A DNA stretch of 64,000 bases from Dokdonella sp041395345 (GTDB taxonomy: Bacteria > Pseudomonadota > Gammaproteobacteria > Xanthomonadales > Rhodanobacteraceae), in assembly GCF_041395345.1 (NCBI RefSeq), contig NZ_JAWLAR010000005.1:1-64000 (forward strand). Direction: 5' to 3'. Both the position numbers and the translations under genes were made by a program. Shown piece by piece: positions 1 to 8,667 of the stretch. The stretch's first letter is position 1, and the number at the start of each line of letters is the position of its first letter. The notes beneath the pieces were generated by a model that was given only the letters and a program-made list of their open reading frames with translations, made no database searches and was not told where the DNA came from.

Positions 1-82
1 CGCCTAACGCAATGGCGGGTCTGGATGGATCCGGCGACACCACAACAGGCGGCCGCCTGGAGCCGACTCCACAATGACAGCA

Positions 83-112
83 TGCAATTCACCGCGGGAG
101 CGATGAATTGCA
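83..112. terminator. Inverted repeat downstream of the first gene, possible terminator
   Basis: TGCAATTCA (83-91) is mirrored exactly by TGAATTGCA (104-112), giving a 9-bp stem with a 12-nt loop. It lies about 20 nt beyond the stop of the minus-strand gene ending at 135. No U-run follows on the minus strand; on the plus strand five T residues begin about nine bases after the stem. It may be a weak terminator or only a hairpin. Confidence 0.3.
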
Positions 113-134
113 CGCGCCAGGTTTTTCGATTGCG

Positions 135-566
135 CTACTCGGGCTGGACGGAGTAGACCACGGTCGAACCCTGCATCATCGGATGATACGAGTAACCGCC
201 GCAGACAAAGACCGAACCATCCGGCGTGCAGTTGGGTGGCGGGGAGGCGACCAGACTGGGGCCGGGCGGTGGGGGCGACATCGCAGCGGCGGTACCGACT
301 GCGGCGGCCGTTCCGACCACAGCCGCCGTGCCCACTGCGGCCGCAGTAGCAGCGCCGGCATAGGCAACCGTCCGACGGGTCGTACGACGCGCGACACCGG
401 CATAGCTGACCGGAGTCAGCGGGCGACCAACCCGCGCCTCGGCACTGGAAATAACGCTGAAGCCCGTGCCCGGCATGGTTTCCTGGACCAACATTGCACC
501 TGTCAGGGTCAGGGACAGAGCCAATCCACCCAGCAGGATCTTCTTGAACTTGCGTGTGCCGATCAT
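135..566 (-). CDS. Exported hypothetical protein with Ala/Val-rich repeats
   Basis: I do not recognise this 143-residue protein. A basic start (MIGTRKFKKI) is followed by a hydrophobic stretch typical of a signal peptide. The middle has Thr/Arg-rich sequence, then Ala/Val repeats (AAAVGTAA-like), a proline run (SPPPPGPS) and a C-terminal part with two cysteines (NCTPDGSVFVCGG) that could form a disulfide. Its ATG overlaps the TGA of the upstream DUF2092-like gene (ATGA at 563-566), so the two are probably translated together and the product may serve the same envelope function. No function is assigned. Confidence 0.75.
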   Translation of the reverse strand: MIGTRKFKKILLGGLALSLTLTGAMLVQETMPGTGFSVISSAEARVGRPLTPVSYAGVARRTTRRTVAYAGAATAAAVGTAAVVGTAAAVGTAAAMSPPPPGPSLVASPPPNCTPDGSVFVCGGYSYHPMMQGSTVVYSVQPE

Positions 567-1348
567 GGCTGAACCTCCAGGCTCGTTACGAAATCAACTT
601 TCTGTGCACCGGCTGGCGCCTTGAACTCGAACATCTTCGCGTTGAGCTTGGGCTTCAGATTCCAGTTGCTCATCGATACGCCGAATTGCGGCGCGGCTGT
701 CACCCATTTCGAGGTGATCAGATAGCGCAGCGGCAACGGTTGATCGCCATCCTGAATCCAGATCTGGAAATCGACTTCCGGCGTGCGGAATGCCAGATGA
801 TGCGCCATCTTCCCGCCTATGGATTCGAGTCCGACATAGCTCGAGCTGGTGAGATTCCAGGTCATGCCCGCGTAGATGTCGTTGTAGAGGAGGTCGGCAC
901 CCGGGAGGTCGATCTGGATGGCGTCGCGCAGGAAATCCAAGGCCTGGTCGAAATCTCCCGGCGCTGCAGCGACGGCATAGAAATTCTCGCTCTTGGCATA
1001 GACGGTTACGTTCTTGCCATCGTAGTAGGCAAACGTTTCTCCGTTGGAGTCAGTCCGATGTGCCTTGAGCATGTTCGGTCGCATGACGCTGACTTCACCG
1101 TTTGCGGAGAAGTTGAGCTTCTGGCCTTGGGTGTCGACGATCTCCGAAGTGTTGTGGACGTCGACCGTGAACGCCTTCAGCCCGGCCATGTAATTGCTCA
1201 TCTTCTTTAGCAAGGCATCGGCCTCGGAATCCAGCGCAGGTTCGGCAGCGACACTGGAGGAAATCGACAGTACGACCATGAGTAGCGAAGCGAGCGCCGA
1301 GCCTGTTCTCGTGAGCCCTCGATGCGCCTTGCGTTCCAGGTTATTCAT
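563..1348 (-). CDS. DUF2092-family exported protein
   Basis: About 261 residues. After a signal-peptide-like N-terminus (ends near SSSVAAEPAL) the sequence looks like the DUF2092 family, thought to have a LolA/LolB-like beta fold: an early helix with DALLKKMSNYMAGLKAF, strands with NGEVSVMRPNMLKAHR and YYDGKNVTVYA, and a C-terminal FEFKAPAGAQKVDF segment. Two ATGs are adjacent (1351 and 1348); the second sits six bases after a GGAG Shine-Dalgarno and is preferred. It heads a two-gene unit with the small exported protein next to it through a 4-nt overlap. Precise role unknown; a lipid- or lipoprotein-related periplasmic function is an inference from the fold. Confidence 0.8.
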   Translation of the reverse strand: MNNLERKAHRGLTRTGSALASLLMVVLSISSSVAAEPALDSEADALLKKMSNYMAGLKAFTVDVHNTSEIVDTQGQKLNFSANGEVSVMRPNMLKAHRTDSNGETFAYYDGKNVTVYAKSENFYAVAAAPGDFDQALDFLRDAIQIDLPGADLLYNDIYAGMTWNLTSSSYVGLESIGGKMAHHLAFRTPEVDFQIWIQDGDQPLPLRYLITSKWVTAAPQFGVSMSNWNLKPKLNAKMFEFKAPAGAQKVDFVTSLEVQP

Positions 1349-1632
1349 CATCTGCTCCGTTCTGGGAATGATCTGCGGTGGATGGAATCCTCATCGCCCG
1401 GCTCGGCCCGGGCTTCAAGCGGGAAGATCTGCAGCGATGAGAAGGAGGTGATATTAGACCAGATGCGGTCGCAATGCCTGCACTCCGCGGGTTTGCGGCG
1501 AGCGTCAGCGGAACTCTCGCCAAGTCGTGACGTTGCCTGGAGCGAATTCCTGCCCGGCCTCACCTGGGAGGCATTCTGTGTGACACTCCGCGAGTCCGCC
1601 GCGATGCGGGACGGCGACAGGCTGCCTCGACC

Positions 1633-2670
1633 ATGCCACTGAAAAATCTGCAGCGCGAAGACTCGTTCGTTCTCCTGCGCGATACGGTCCGCTGGCGCGT
1701 TGCATTGGTGCTCGGCACCCTGATCACGGTCATGTTGCCCGTCCTTGGAATGCTCAATACGCACCTGGGACTGAATGACACGGCAACCCTTGCATGGGGC
1801 TCGCTCGCGGTTTCGTCGGCCAGCGTCCTCGGCCTGCTGCTCTTGCCTAGACGGCTGGGCGGCACGATATTCTTCTTCACTATCGCCGCGCTCCTGGTTT
1901 TCGTACCGGCCTACGGCCTGCAGCATGGCCGCAACATGCAGCACTGGGCCTATATCCTGCCACCGCTGCTGGTCTTTCTCCTGCGTCCCGGCCCGGCGCT
2001 TGCGGCAATGATCGTATACGGCGTGTATGTTGCGTGGATTACGGCCCTGCTGCTGGCACCGATTGAAGTTGTCCGCTTCTCGGCAGGCTACGGGCTTACC
2101 GTCTGCTTCATGTATGCCTACGCCATGCTGCAGCAGCAAGCCGGCTCCCTTCTTCGCTATCACTCAAGCCACGACGCCCTCAGCGGCTGCCTGAATCGCC
2201 GGACATTCAACCAGGCTGTCGACAGCCTCGTGGATGGCAAGGGGCGTCATGCGCGCTGCGAATTCCTGTTGATGGACATCGACCAGTTCAAGTCGATCAA
2301 CGACAAGCACGGGCATCTGGTCGGAGACCAGGTCATTGCCGGCGTGGCTGCAACCATGATGTCGGTGCTCGATGCAGATACCGCGTTGTTCCGTTACGGC
2401 GGAGAAGAATTCTCGGTGATGCTGGTCGACCGTGAGAAGGGCGCCGGCATCAAGCTCGCAGAGCAGCTGCGAAGAGCGGTCGAGCAGGCCGATCTTGACG
2501 GCGTACGTGTCACGATCAGCATCGGCGTCGCCGAGTGGAACCCGGGCACCTCCAGGGTGCGAACCGTTTTGCAGGAGGCGGACGACGCCCTCTACGCTGC
2601 AAAACGAGCCGGTCGCAACCGCGTGATCGACGCGTCCTCGTCAGACACTGCAGTCCGGCAGACCGTGTAG
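1633..2670 (+). CDS. Membrane-bound GGDEF diguanylate cyclase
   Basis: 345 residues. Five or six hydrophobic segments fill residues about 20-170 (for example VALVLGTLITVMLPVLGM). They are followed by a complete GGDEF domain beginning near HDALSGCLNRR, with MDIDQFKSIND for Mg/GTP binding and the active-site GGEEF at 256-260. The enzyme should make cyclic di-GMP from two GTP at the inner face of the membrane. No RxxD allosteric inhibition site precedes GGEEF: the stretch reads LDADTALFRY. No sensor domain other than the membrane part is visible. The gene diverges from the DUF2092-like gene and sits upstream of a metallo-hydrolase. Confidence 0.92.
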   Translation: MPLKNLQREDSFVLLRDTVRWRVALVLGTLITVMLPVLGMLNTHLGLNDTATLAWGSLAVSSASVLGLLLLPRRLGGTIFFFTIAALLVFVPAYGLQHGRNMQHWAYILPPLLVFLLRPGPALAAMIVYGVYVAWITALLLAPIEVVRFSAGYGLTVCFMYAYAMLQQQAGSLLRYHSSHDALSGCLNRRTFNQAVDSLVDGKGRHARCEFLLMDIDQFKSINDKHGHLVGDQVIAGVAATMMSVLDADTALFRYGGEEFSVMLVDREKGAGIKLAEQLRRAVEQADLDGVRVTISIGVAEWNPGTSRVRTVLQEADDALYAAKRAGRNRVIDASSSDTAVRQTV

Positions 2671-2818
2671 CAAGAACAGACCAGTGCGCCACACCGGCGT
2701 TTGCAGTCCACTTGCCCGGATCGGTCCGCATGGCAGGCGCACGCCCTGATCTACCCGTCTGATTTGCACAACCGCTATGCTTGCCGAAATCCAGATGAAC
2801 CAGCCGAGGGCCATTCCC

Positions 2819-3772
2819 ATGAACAATCTTGCCATCCGCTCCACACTGGCCGCACTAGTGGCCATCTCAACGACCTGCAATGCTGAAGAAAAGGCCGAAC
2901 TGAGCTTTTCCTCGACCGAAGTCGCACCCGGCCTCTACATGTTGATGGGAGTGGGCGGATTCACCGGGGGCAACATAGGACTCTCTATTGGTGACGACGG
3001 CGTCGTCATGATCGATGACTCGATGCCACCCATGCTCGACATCATGAAGACCGCCATTGCCAGCGTGACCGACAAGCCTGTGGATTTTCTGATCAACACC
3101 CACGTGCATGGTGACCACACGGGCAATAACGCCACCCTGGCCAGCGACGGCGCGCACATCGTTGCGCATGAAAACCTGCGCCGCCATCTTGTCCAGCATG
3201 GAGTGCAGACCGCCGATGGCATGAAGCCGGCACCGAAGGCTGCCCTTCCCGTCATCACGTTTTCGCGTGAGATGGACTTCTATCTCAACGGTCAGGACGC
3301 GCACCTCTTTCATGTTGCGCATGCGCATACCGACGGCGACAGCGTGATCCAGTTCCGCGGCGCCAACGTGATCCACACCGGCGATGTCCTGTTCAACGGC
3401 CTGTTCCCGTTCATCGATCTGGATAGCGGTGGCAGCGTCGAGGGCTATCTGGCCGCACAAAAGCAGATACTCGCCCTTGTCGATGACAAGACCCGGATCA
3501 TTCCCGGCCACGGTCCGCTTGCCGGCAAGGCCGATCTGAAGGCTTCCGTCGACATGCTGGAAGATTCGATCGCCCTGATCAAAGCGCAGATCAAGGCCGG
3601 AAAGTCCGAAGACGAGGTTGTTGCGATGAACCCGTTGGCCAAGTACCACGACAAGTGGAACTGGGGTTTCATTACCACCGAGAAGATGACGCGACAGTTG
3701 TATGCCGGACTCAAGAGTCCGAATGCATCGGCGACCTCGTCGGACCCGTCCGGTCATGGTCATGAACATTGA
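2819..3772 (+). CDS. Exported metallo-beta-lactamase-fold hydrolase
   Basis: 317 residues. A signal peptide (MNNLAIRSTLAALVAIS, cleavage near CNAEE) precedes an MBL-fold domain. The HxHxDH zinc motif is intact (NTHVHGDHTGNN, His95, His97, Asp99, His100). Later ligands are probably in HVAHAHTDGD, HTGDVLF and IIPGHGP. The product is most likely a periplasmic hydrolase; substrate unknown. This start is chosen because GAGGG lies about eight bases upstream and the signal peptide begins here; in-frame ATGs at 2777 and 2795 would add a polar leader. The C-terminus is Ser- and His-rich (GHGHEH). It is not necessarily a true beta-lactamase, since many class B-like exported proteins act on other esters or lactones. 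Confidence 0.9.
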   Translation: MNNLAIRSTLAALVAISTTCNAEEKAELSFSSTEVAPGLYMLMGVGGFTGGNIGLSIGDDGVVMIDDSMPPMLDIMKTAIASVTDKPVDFLINTHVHGDHTGNNATLASDGAHIVAHENLRRHLVQHGVQTADGMKPAPKAALPVITFSREMDFYLNGQDAHLFHVAHAHTDGDSVIQFRGANVIHTGDVLFNGLFPFIDLDSGGSVEGYLAAQKQILALVDDKTRIIPGHGPLAGKADLKASVDMLEDSIALIKAQIKAGKSEDEVVAMNPLAKYHDKWNWGFITTEKMTRQLYAGLKSPNASATSSDPSGHGHEH

Positions 3773-3807
3773 CCGGAGTCCATCCCGGACAGGGAGATAT
3801 AGCGAAA

Positions 3808-3837
3808 GAAGAATGCGGTCCTGGGCCTGCATTCTTC
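3808..3837. terminator. Hairpin after the MBL-fold gene
   Basis: GAAGAATGC (3808-3816) pairs perfectly with GCATTCTTC (3829-3837), a 9-bp stem with a 12-nt loop, 36 nt after the stop codon at 3772. The 5' arm is A-rich and the 3' arm T-rich, but a long U-run is lacking, so termination efficiency is uncertain. Confidence 0.4.
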
Positions 3838-4064
3838 GTTGACAGAATCGCGAGACATATCGCGCCTGCCGGCACGTCGACAAATCGAGTACGCCGGAAA
3901 ACTTCGCGGACTGACGGCCTGGCATGTCCGATGCCTCGTCGGCTGGCTGATCCGGGCCCGACTTCGGGAATCGCGCGACGCAGTCGCCAGCCCCCGAATG
4001 AGCTGGCATAGTGCAAGCAGGCCGGTGAGCGGCTCTCCGTCGAGGTGACAGGCAGCTGCCAACG

Positions 4065-5306
4065 ATGATCGAACTCAACATCGCGCCTCTCGATATCCCG
4101 ACCCTGGCACTCAGCCGGAGCATGATGCAGGTCATGCTGGCCGGACTGCTTGTTTACGTCGGCAGCCAGCTCGAGCAGCGCAACGGCACGCGATTCTGGG
4201 CCGCGGGCCTGCTGCTCAACGGCCTTGCCCTTTTCATTCATGCCACCGCGTTGCCAGAACCCTGGTACAGCGTGTCCACCACATTCAATCACCTCGCGTT
4301 CGGCGCTTCGAGCGCCTGCTTCTTGCTCGGGTTCTGGAAATTCGGCAGGCAGCCGCGTCAGCTCTGGCTGATCGTCCTGATGCTGGCCATTCCGATCATC
4401 AGCCTGATCGCCTGGGAGTGGCTCTGGCCCAACGCCCGCTGGCGTGTACTCACTACGGCCAGCGGACAGGCCCTGTATCTGCTTGCCCTGCAATTCAGCC
4501 TCGGCAAGTCGCCCACGCCGGATATCGCGCGCATCTACCGACGCTTGCGCATCATCGTTGTGGTCTACATGCTGATTCTGATCTGGTCCTATGCCAGCCT
4601 CGCCGACGTGCTACCAACTTCGGCGCGCGTCAGTCCCGGCTATCACCGCACCTTCTTCAGCGTTACTTCAATGCTGTTCATGCTGTCATTGGCCGTGGGT
4701 TGTCTTGCCCTGCAATTCGCCCTGCTGGCCGCTCGGAACGCGCAGCTGGCCATGGTCGACTGGCAGACCGGTCTGCTCAATCGGCGAGGATTCTTTCTCG
4801 CGCTCGGTCGCACCGAGGAATTGCGCAACGGTCGGCACGCCCCCTTCAGCGCCGTGGTCCTGGATATCGATCATTTCAAGCAGATCAACGACCGCCATGG
4901 CCATGCCGCCGGTGACCGCGTCCTGCATGCATTGGGCGAGAGTCTGCGCGCATTGACCCGGCCCACCCATTTCGTCGCGCGCATGGGCGGAGAGGAGTTT
5001 TGCATCGTCCTGCCCGGGAATACACGGCAGGAAGCGACCGAGCTCGCCGAGGCGGTTCGCGCCGCCTGCGAGCAAATGCTCGTACGTGCTGACGACGGCG
5101 AGGAGATTCGCTTCACACTCAGTGCGGGGGTCTGCGAAGCGCGACCCGCGGAAACGATCGATGAAACGCTGGCAAGAGCAGACCAGGCGCTCTACGCCGC
5201 AAAACGCGACGGACGCAATCGGGTTGCGAGCATCAATACGAACGAGGCGCTGCCAGATTCGGTTAGCGCTGACTCGCCACATCCGCGAGGCGACGCGAGT
5301 CGATAG
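4065..5306 (+). CDS. Multi-pass membrane GGDEF diguanylate cyclase
   Basis: 413 residues. About seven hydrophobic segments occupy residues 20-225 (for example VMLAGLLVYVG, WLIVLMLAIPIISLIAW, MLFMLSLAVGCLALQFALL). A GGDEF domain follows from VDWQTGLLNRRGFF, with VLDIDHFKQINDRHG for metal/GTP binding and GGEEF at residues 308-312, so cyclic di-GMP synthesis is expected. The allosteric RxxD site is degenerate: Arg299-Pro-Thr-His302 has His in place of Asp, suggesting weak product inhibition. This is the second cyclase within 4 kb, with the MBL-fold gene between them. The first N-terminal residues are polar and the start has only a weak Shine-Dalgarno. Confidence 0.92.
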   Translation: MIELNIAPLDIPTLALSRSMMQVMLAGLLVYVGSQLEQRNGTRFWAAGLLLNGLALFIHATALPEPWYSVSTTFNHLAFGASSACFLLGFWKFGRQPRQLWLIVLMLAIPIISLIAWEWLWPNARWRVLTTASGQALYLLALQFSLGKSPTPDIARIYRRLRIIVVVYMLILIWSYASLADVLPTSARVSPGYHRTFFSVTSMLFMLSLAVGCLALQFALLAARNAQLAMVDWQTGLLNRRGFFLALGRTEELRNGRHAPFSAVVLDIDHFKQINDRHGHAAGDRVLHALGESLRALTRPTHFVARMGGEEFCIVLPGNTRQEATELAEAVRAACEQMLVRADDGEEIRFTLSAGVCEARPAETIDETLARADQALYAAKRDGRNRVASINTNEALPDSVSADSPHPRGDASR

Positions 5307-5451
5307 GAGCAGGCCTTGCACGGCGGGAATTCAAGAGTGATGAACAAGTGCAGGTATTGGCGGGACGCCCCAGCAGGCCCCGTCGAAGAATTATTCCAAA
5401 GTCGGACTGGCCAGCCTGCGGTTGCCACGGGAATTCAATTGTGTCCCGATC

Positions 5452-6918
5452 TCAGTCGAATCCGTTCGAAAAGACGGCATCTCCTCCACCGAAGGTGCCG
5501 AGGATCAGCAAGCGAAGCGCGTCTGGAGCGGGCGGGGGATCCGCTTCGGCAATCAGTGCGACGACGCCTCCCGTCAGCGTATCGACACCGTCCCAGCTGC
5601 CACTCTGTTCGACAATGGCTCCAGGCAACGCGCCGAGAAAGAACGTGTCTGCATCGATCGGGTTTTCGGCGGGATCCTCGAAGTCGGTGGCGTCGGTGGT
5701 ATCGAGCGTGAGGCCAAGCACCGACAGCAGCGGTCGGTTGACGCTGTCGACCGGACCGGCTGCGCGCGAGTCGCCGGGATCTGGATTGCCGCGCGTGCGC
5801 GCCCGTGTGGCCCAGAGCACGCCCTGGCTGTCGATGTAGCCACGCACCTCCACCTGGCTCGACTGGGCAAGGCCATTTGCGTAGATCAGATCTTCATCAC
5901 GCAACTGTGCCGATCGACGGATCGTATTGGCCAGTACATGGACTGTCCCTTCGGCACCGGCAACGACATCGGCAGGTTGCACCGGCCCCTCAAGACGAAT
6001 CGTTGGCGCGTCGAACTGGATGCCATCGGCCGTGAAGGCGAGGTTTTCGCCGAAAGTGCCATCGACTTCGATGGTTGCGCCCGGTGCGAGATCGTCAGCA
6101 CTGCCGAAAGCAAACTCCGTATCAACACCATGGGTGACGATATAAGGCCCGAACTCGAATGCAGTATCGGAAAGAATGGTACCCACGACACCATTCAGTG
6201 CGCCCAGAGCACCTGGTGTTCCAAGCGGCATCGGAGCCACACAGGTCAGACGCGTCACCGTGTCGAGAACGCTGCCGGCGGTGAAGCCGGCGATGCCATC
6301 GGCTCGGATTTCCACGAATGCGCCGACGTCGACGCTGGCGCCGCAATCGATCGGCGTAACGCCGGCAAGACTCACACGCTGCGGGCCGAGTTCGATCTCG
6401 TTGGCATCGGCCGCAGTCACGTAGCCCGACAGCAACCAACGTGGCGTCAGAGCAGGCAGATACTCGATGAAGGATGCCTGCAGGCTCGAGTTGGTGTCGA
6501 CGTAGCCGCTGACATCCAGATGATCGCCAACAGCGATGTTGTCGACACTGCCGCCGGGAAGACCGGTCGCACCGGTATCGCCGGTTACGGTTACTTCCTG
6601 ACCGAGCACGCGCAATGGATCCGTCGATGTCACCGAGCCTCGCACGGCATAAGAGAAGATCACTGTTGCCGCGGCAACGGCGCCTTGCGGCGCGTGCATG
6701 GCAGTACTGTCAAATCGGGCCTCCGCGCGCAGACCGGGCCTGTTTGGCACGGGACTGCCGGGTGGGAGTATTTCATCGTCAACGACAATGACGGTGTTCG
6801 AATCCACCAGCACTGGGCGACCCTGGATATCGATGGTCTCGGCGGCCACCGCTGTCTGCGCAAGAAATGCAAGGACAGCAATGATGGCTATCGTTCGTGA
6901 ATCGGCGGAGCGGATCAT
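5452..6918 (-). CDS. Exported DUF5666-type repeat protein with F-x-x-GFD tail
   Basis: 488 residues. A signal peptide (MIRSADSRTIAIIAVLAFLA, cleavage near AVAAET) is followed by several similar beta-rich modules with phrases such as VGDHLDVSGYVD, VDVGAFVEI and GATIEVDGTF. These resemble the DUF5666 OB-like repeat seen in exported proteins of Xanthomonadales and relatives. The protein ends GGGDAVFSNGFD, a short aromatic C-terminal tag also found in the FG-GAP protein at 15.3 kb. Start supported by AGGAA eight bases upstream. The role is unknown; extracytoplasmic location is well supported by the signal peptide. Confidence 0.85.
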   Translation of the reverse strand: MIRSADSRTIAIIAVLAFLAQTAVAAETIDIQGRPVLVDSNTVIVVDDEILPPGSPVPNRPGLRAEARFDSTAMHAPQGAVAAATVIFSYAVRGSVTSTDPLRVLGQEVTVTGDTGATGLPGGSVDNIAVGDHLDVSGYVDTNSSLQASFIEYLPALTPRWLLSGYVTAADANEIELGPQRVSLAGVTPIDCGASVDVGAFVEIRADGIAGFTAGSVLDTVTRLTCVAPMPLGTPGALGALNGVVGTILSDTAFEFGPYIVTHGVDTEFAFGSADDLAPGATIEVDGTFGENLAFTADGIQFDAPTIRLEGPVQPADVVAGAEGTVHVLANTIRRSAQLRDEDLIYANGLAQSSQVEVRGYIDSQGVLWATRARTRGNPDPGDSRAAGPVDSVNRPLLSVLGLTLDTTDATDFEDPAENPIDADTFFLGALPGAIVEQSGSWDGVDTLTGGVVALIAEADPPPAPDALRLLILGTFGGGDAVFSNGFD

Positions 6919-7122
6919 GAGCGGATTTCCTGGATCGTGTAGGCATGGCGCGTGTCGCGTTGCGGCACTTCAATCAATTGTGCCAGCACCGGCATGAAAG
7001 CCGGCGATCGTGCTCAGCGCCCGATTGCGAGCAGCGCTGCACCGCGGGCCGAGGCGCTCATCCGGACTGGGGGATGACAGTCAGCAAGATGAGCGCTACG
7101 GGCGCGGTTTTCAAGGGTTGCG

Positions 7123-8343
7123 CTATTGCGGCGTGTTCGGGAACAGCCCGCCAATCACGACGCTGCCGTTCGAAGTGATATCGATGGCCTTGCCGCGCGG
7201 ATCGAAATCGAGCAGTTCCTTGCCCGGTTCGACCGGATTGCGGAACTCGATCTCGCCTTCGGTACCACCCGCCACAGCGACAACATTGATGCTGCCCTGG
7301 TTGACGTTGTCGACAAGCAATCCGTAGGTGCCGGCCGGCAGGTCTTCAAGCTCGACATTGAAATCGACACGGTCCGAGCGCTGGCGCAGCCTGGCCTTCA
7401 GTTCGGGGCCATCGTTGCCCGCGGGCTCGACACTCATTTCATATTCCGCATTGCCGAACGGAGGAGCCCCGGATCCACCACCCGGAGGCGGCGGCGGTGG
7501 CGGTGCGCCGGCGCTGCCCAGCGTCGCAGTCAGGAAAACCGTGTTGCCTTGAGCGATCTGGACGAGCTTGTTGCGCGGATCGAAATCGAGCAGCACCTTG
7601 CCCGGTTCAACCGGACTGCGGAATTCGAGTTCGCCCTCAGTGCCGCCGGCAACCGAGACGACATTGATGGTGCCGCGCTGGATACCATCGACGCGCAGGG
7701 AATAGGCCCCTATCGGCAGATCCTCGGCCTCGGCGCTGAATTCCGTGCGACTCGGTGATTCCTCGAACTTGAGCTTGCCTTGCGCCGCCGGGACAACGCC
7801 GGTGTTGCTCATGAACTGGACGATCTCGCCGGTGCCGCCACTGCTCGGATTGGTGTCGCCCGAGACACCGCCGCTGCAGGTGCTGTTGTAGGGCATGCTC
7901 AGGCGCGTGATCGGCATGGAGCCGGACGCCAGCGCAGGATCGTTCGGGTTGAACTGCACGGTGCCCTGGGTACAGCTGGTGAACCTGACCGTCAGGGTGC
8001 CCCAGTTGTTGTTCACTTGCACATTGGCCGGATCGAAACTGTTGCCGAAGGCACCGCCCTGGGTCGACCAGGCCGCAAGGACGGCCGTGTCGCCCTGGAC
8101 CGGACCCATCGCCGAGATCCAGGTGGGATTGCCGGCATTGTCGTAGGTGTACCAGGAGCCCAGTACGTTCTTGTTGCCGCCGGATCCGACCACTTCGAAG
8201 TTGAATCCATGGCCAGAGTGGGCAGGGTCGTACCAGGTACCCGCGAATTCGCGCGTGATCGTAATTGCGCCCGCATCGGCGGCCAAAGTGCCCAGCAGGA
8301 CAAGTATCGGTAGCGTGCGGCGCAGTGGGGGGAAGGTCATCAT
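7123..8343 (-). CDS. Exported protein with duplicated C-terminal beta domain
   Basis: 406 residues. Signal peptide (LPILVLLGTLAADAGA), then a domain of about 120 residues with GTWYDPAHSGHGFNFE and GSWYTYDNAGNPTWI. I have met this type repeatedly in exported proteins of Xanthomonadales, but know no function for it. Two homologous modules of about 80 residues follow, each with EDLP.G.Y.L.VD, G.INVV.VAGGTEGE.EFR.PVEPGK and LLDFDPR. They are separated by a proline/glycine linker (PPPPPPPGGGSGAPP). The tandem copies imply an internal duplication. Of clustered ATGs at 8358, 8343 and 8340, 8343 is favoured by GGAG six bases upstream. Unlike the neighbour at 5.4 kb it lacks the GFD tail. Confidence 0.85.
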   Translation of the reverse strand: MMTFPPLRRTLPILVLLGTLAADAGAITITREFAGTWYDPAHSGHGFNFEVVGSGGNKNVLGSWYTYDNAGNPTWISAMGPVQGDTAVLAAWSTQGGAFGNSFDPANVQVNNNWGTLTVRFTSCTQGTVQFNPNDPALASGSMPITRLSMPYNSTCSGGVSGDTNPSSGGTGEIVQFMSNTGVVPAAQGKLKFEESPSRTEFSAEAEDLPIGAYSLRVDGIQRGTINVVSVAGGTEGELEFRSPVEPGKVLLDFDPRNKLVQIAQGNTVFLTATLGSAGAPPPPPPPGGGSGAPPFGNAEYEMSVEPAGNDGPELKARLRQRSDRVDFNVELEDLPAGTYGLLVDNVNQGSINVVAVAGGTEGEIEFRNPVEPGKELLDFDPRGKAIDITSNGSVVIGGLFPNTPQ

Positions 8344-8667
8344 GGGGAACTCCAGCAAGCGGGGAAATCATCGCCAATTGCGACGAAACCACGATAGAAC
8401 GCATCCCGTCCGCTGAACATCAGGGCTTTCACCCAGTGCAGGCCACCGCAAGGCCCCAGCGCCATTCGAATGCAAGTCTGGGTAGCGAAGGGCAGCCATC
8501 CGTCATGGAATCAGCCCCTCAACGGTACGCTGGGTGTTTCCCCGGATTGACCTGCGCGGCGGCTCGGGTCAGATTCAGTCAATATGAACATGTCTGATGC
8601 GTTCGCGGCCTGACTCGCTCCGGATCGCCATCATCGCTAAGATGCCCCAACCGGGCCCGAGGATTCC
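8344..8667. other. Intergenic region between divergent exported-protein genes
   Basis: 324 bases lie between the minus-strand gene starting at 8343 and the GTG start at 8668. Short open frames here have no domain resemblance and poor composition. I see no clear sigma-70 promoter pair, hairpin or repeat; the region presumably holds two divergent promoters. Confidence 0.5.
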
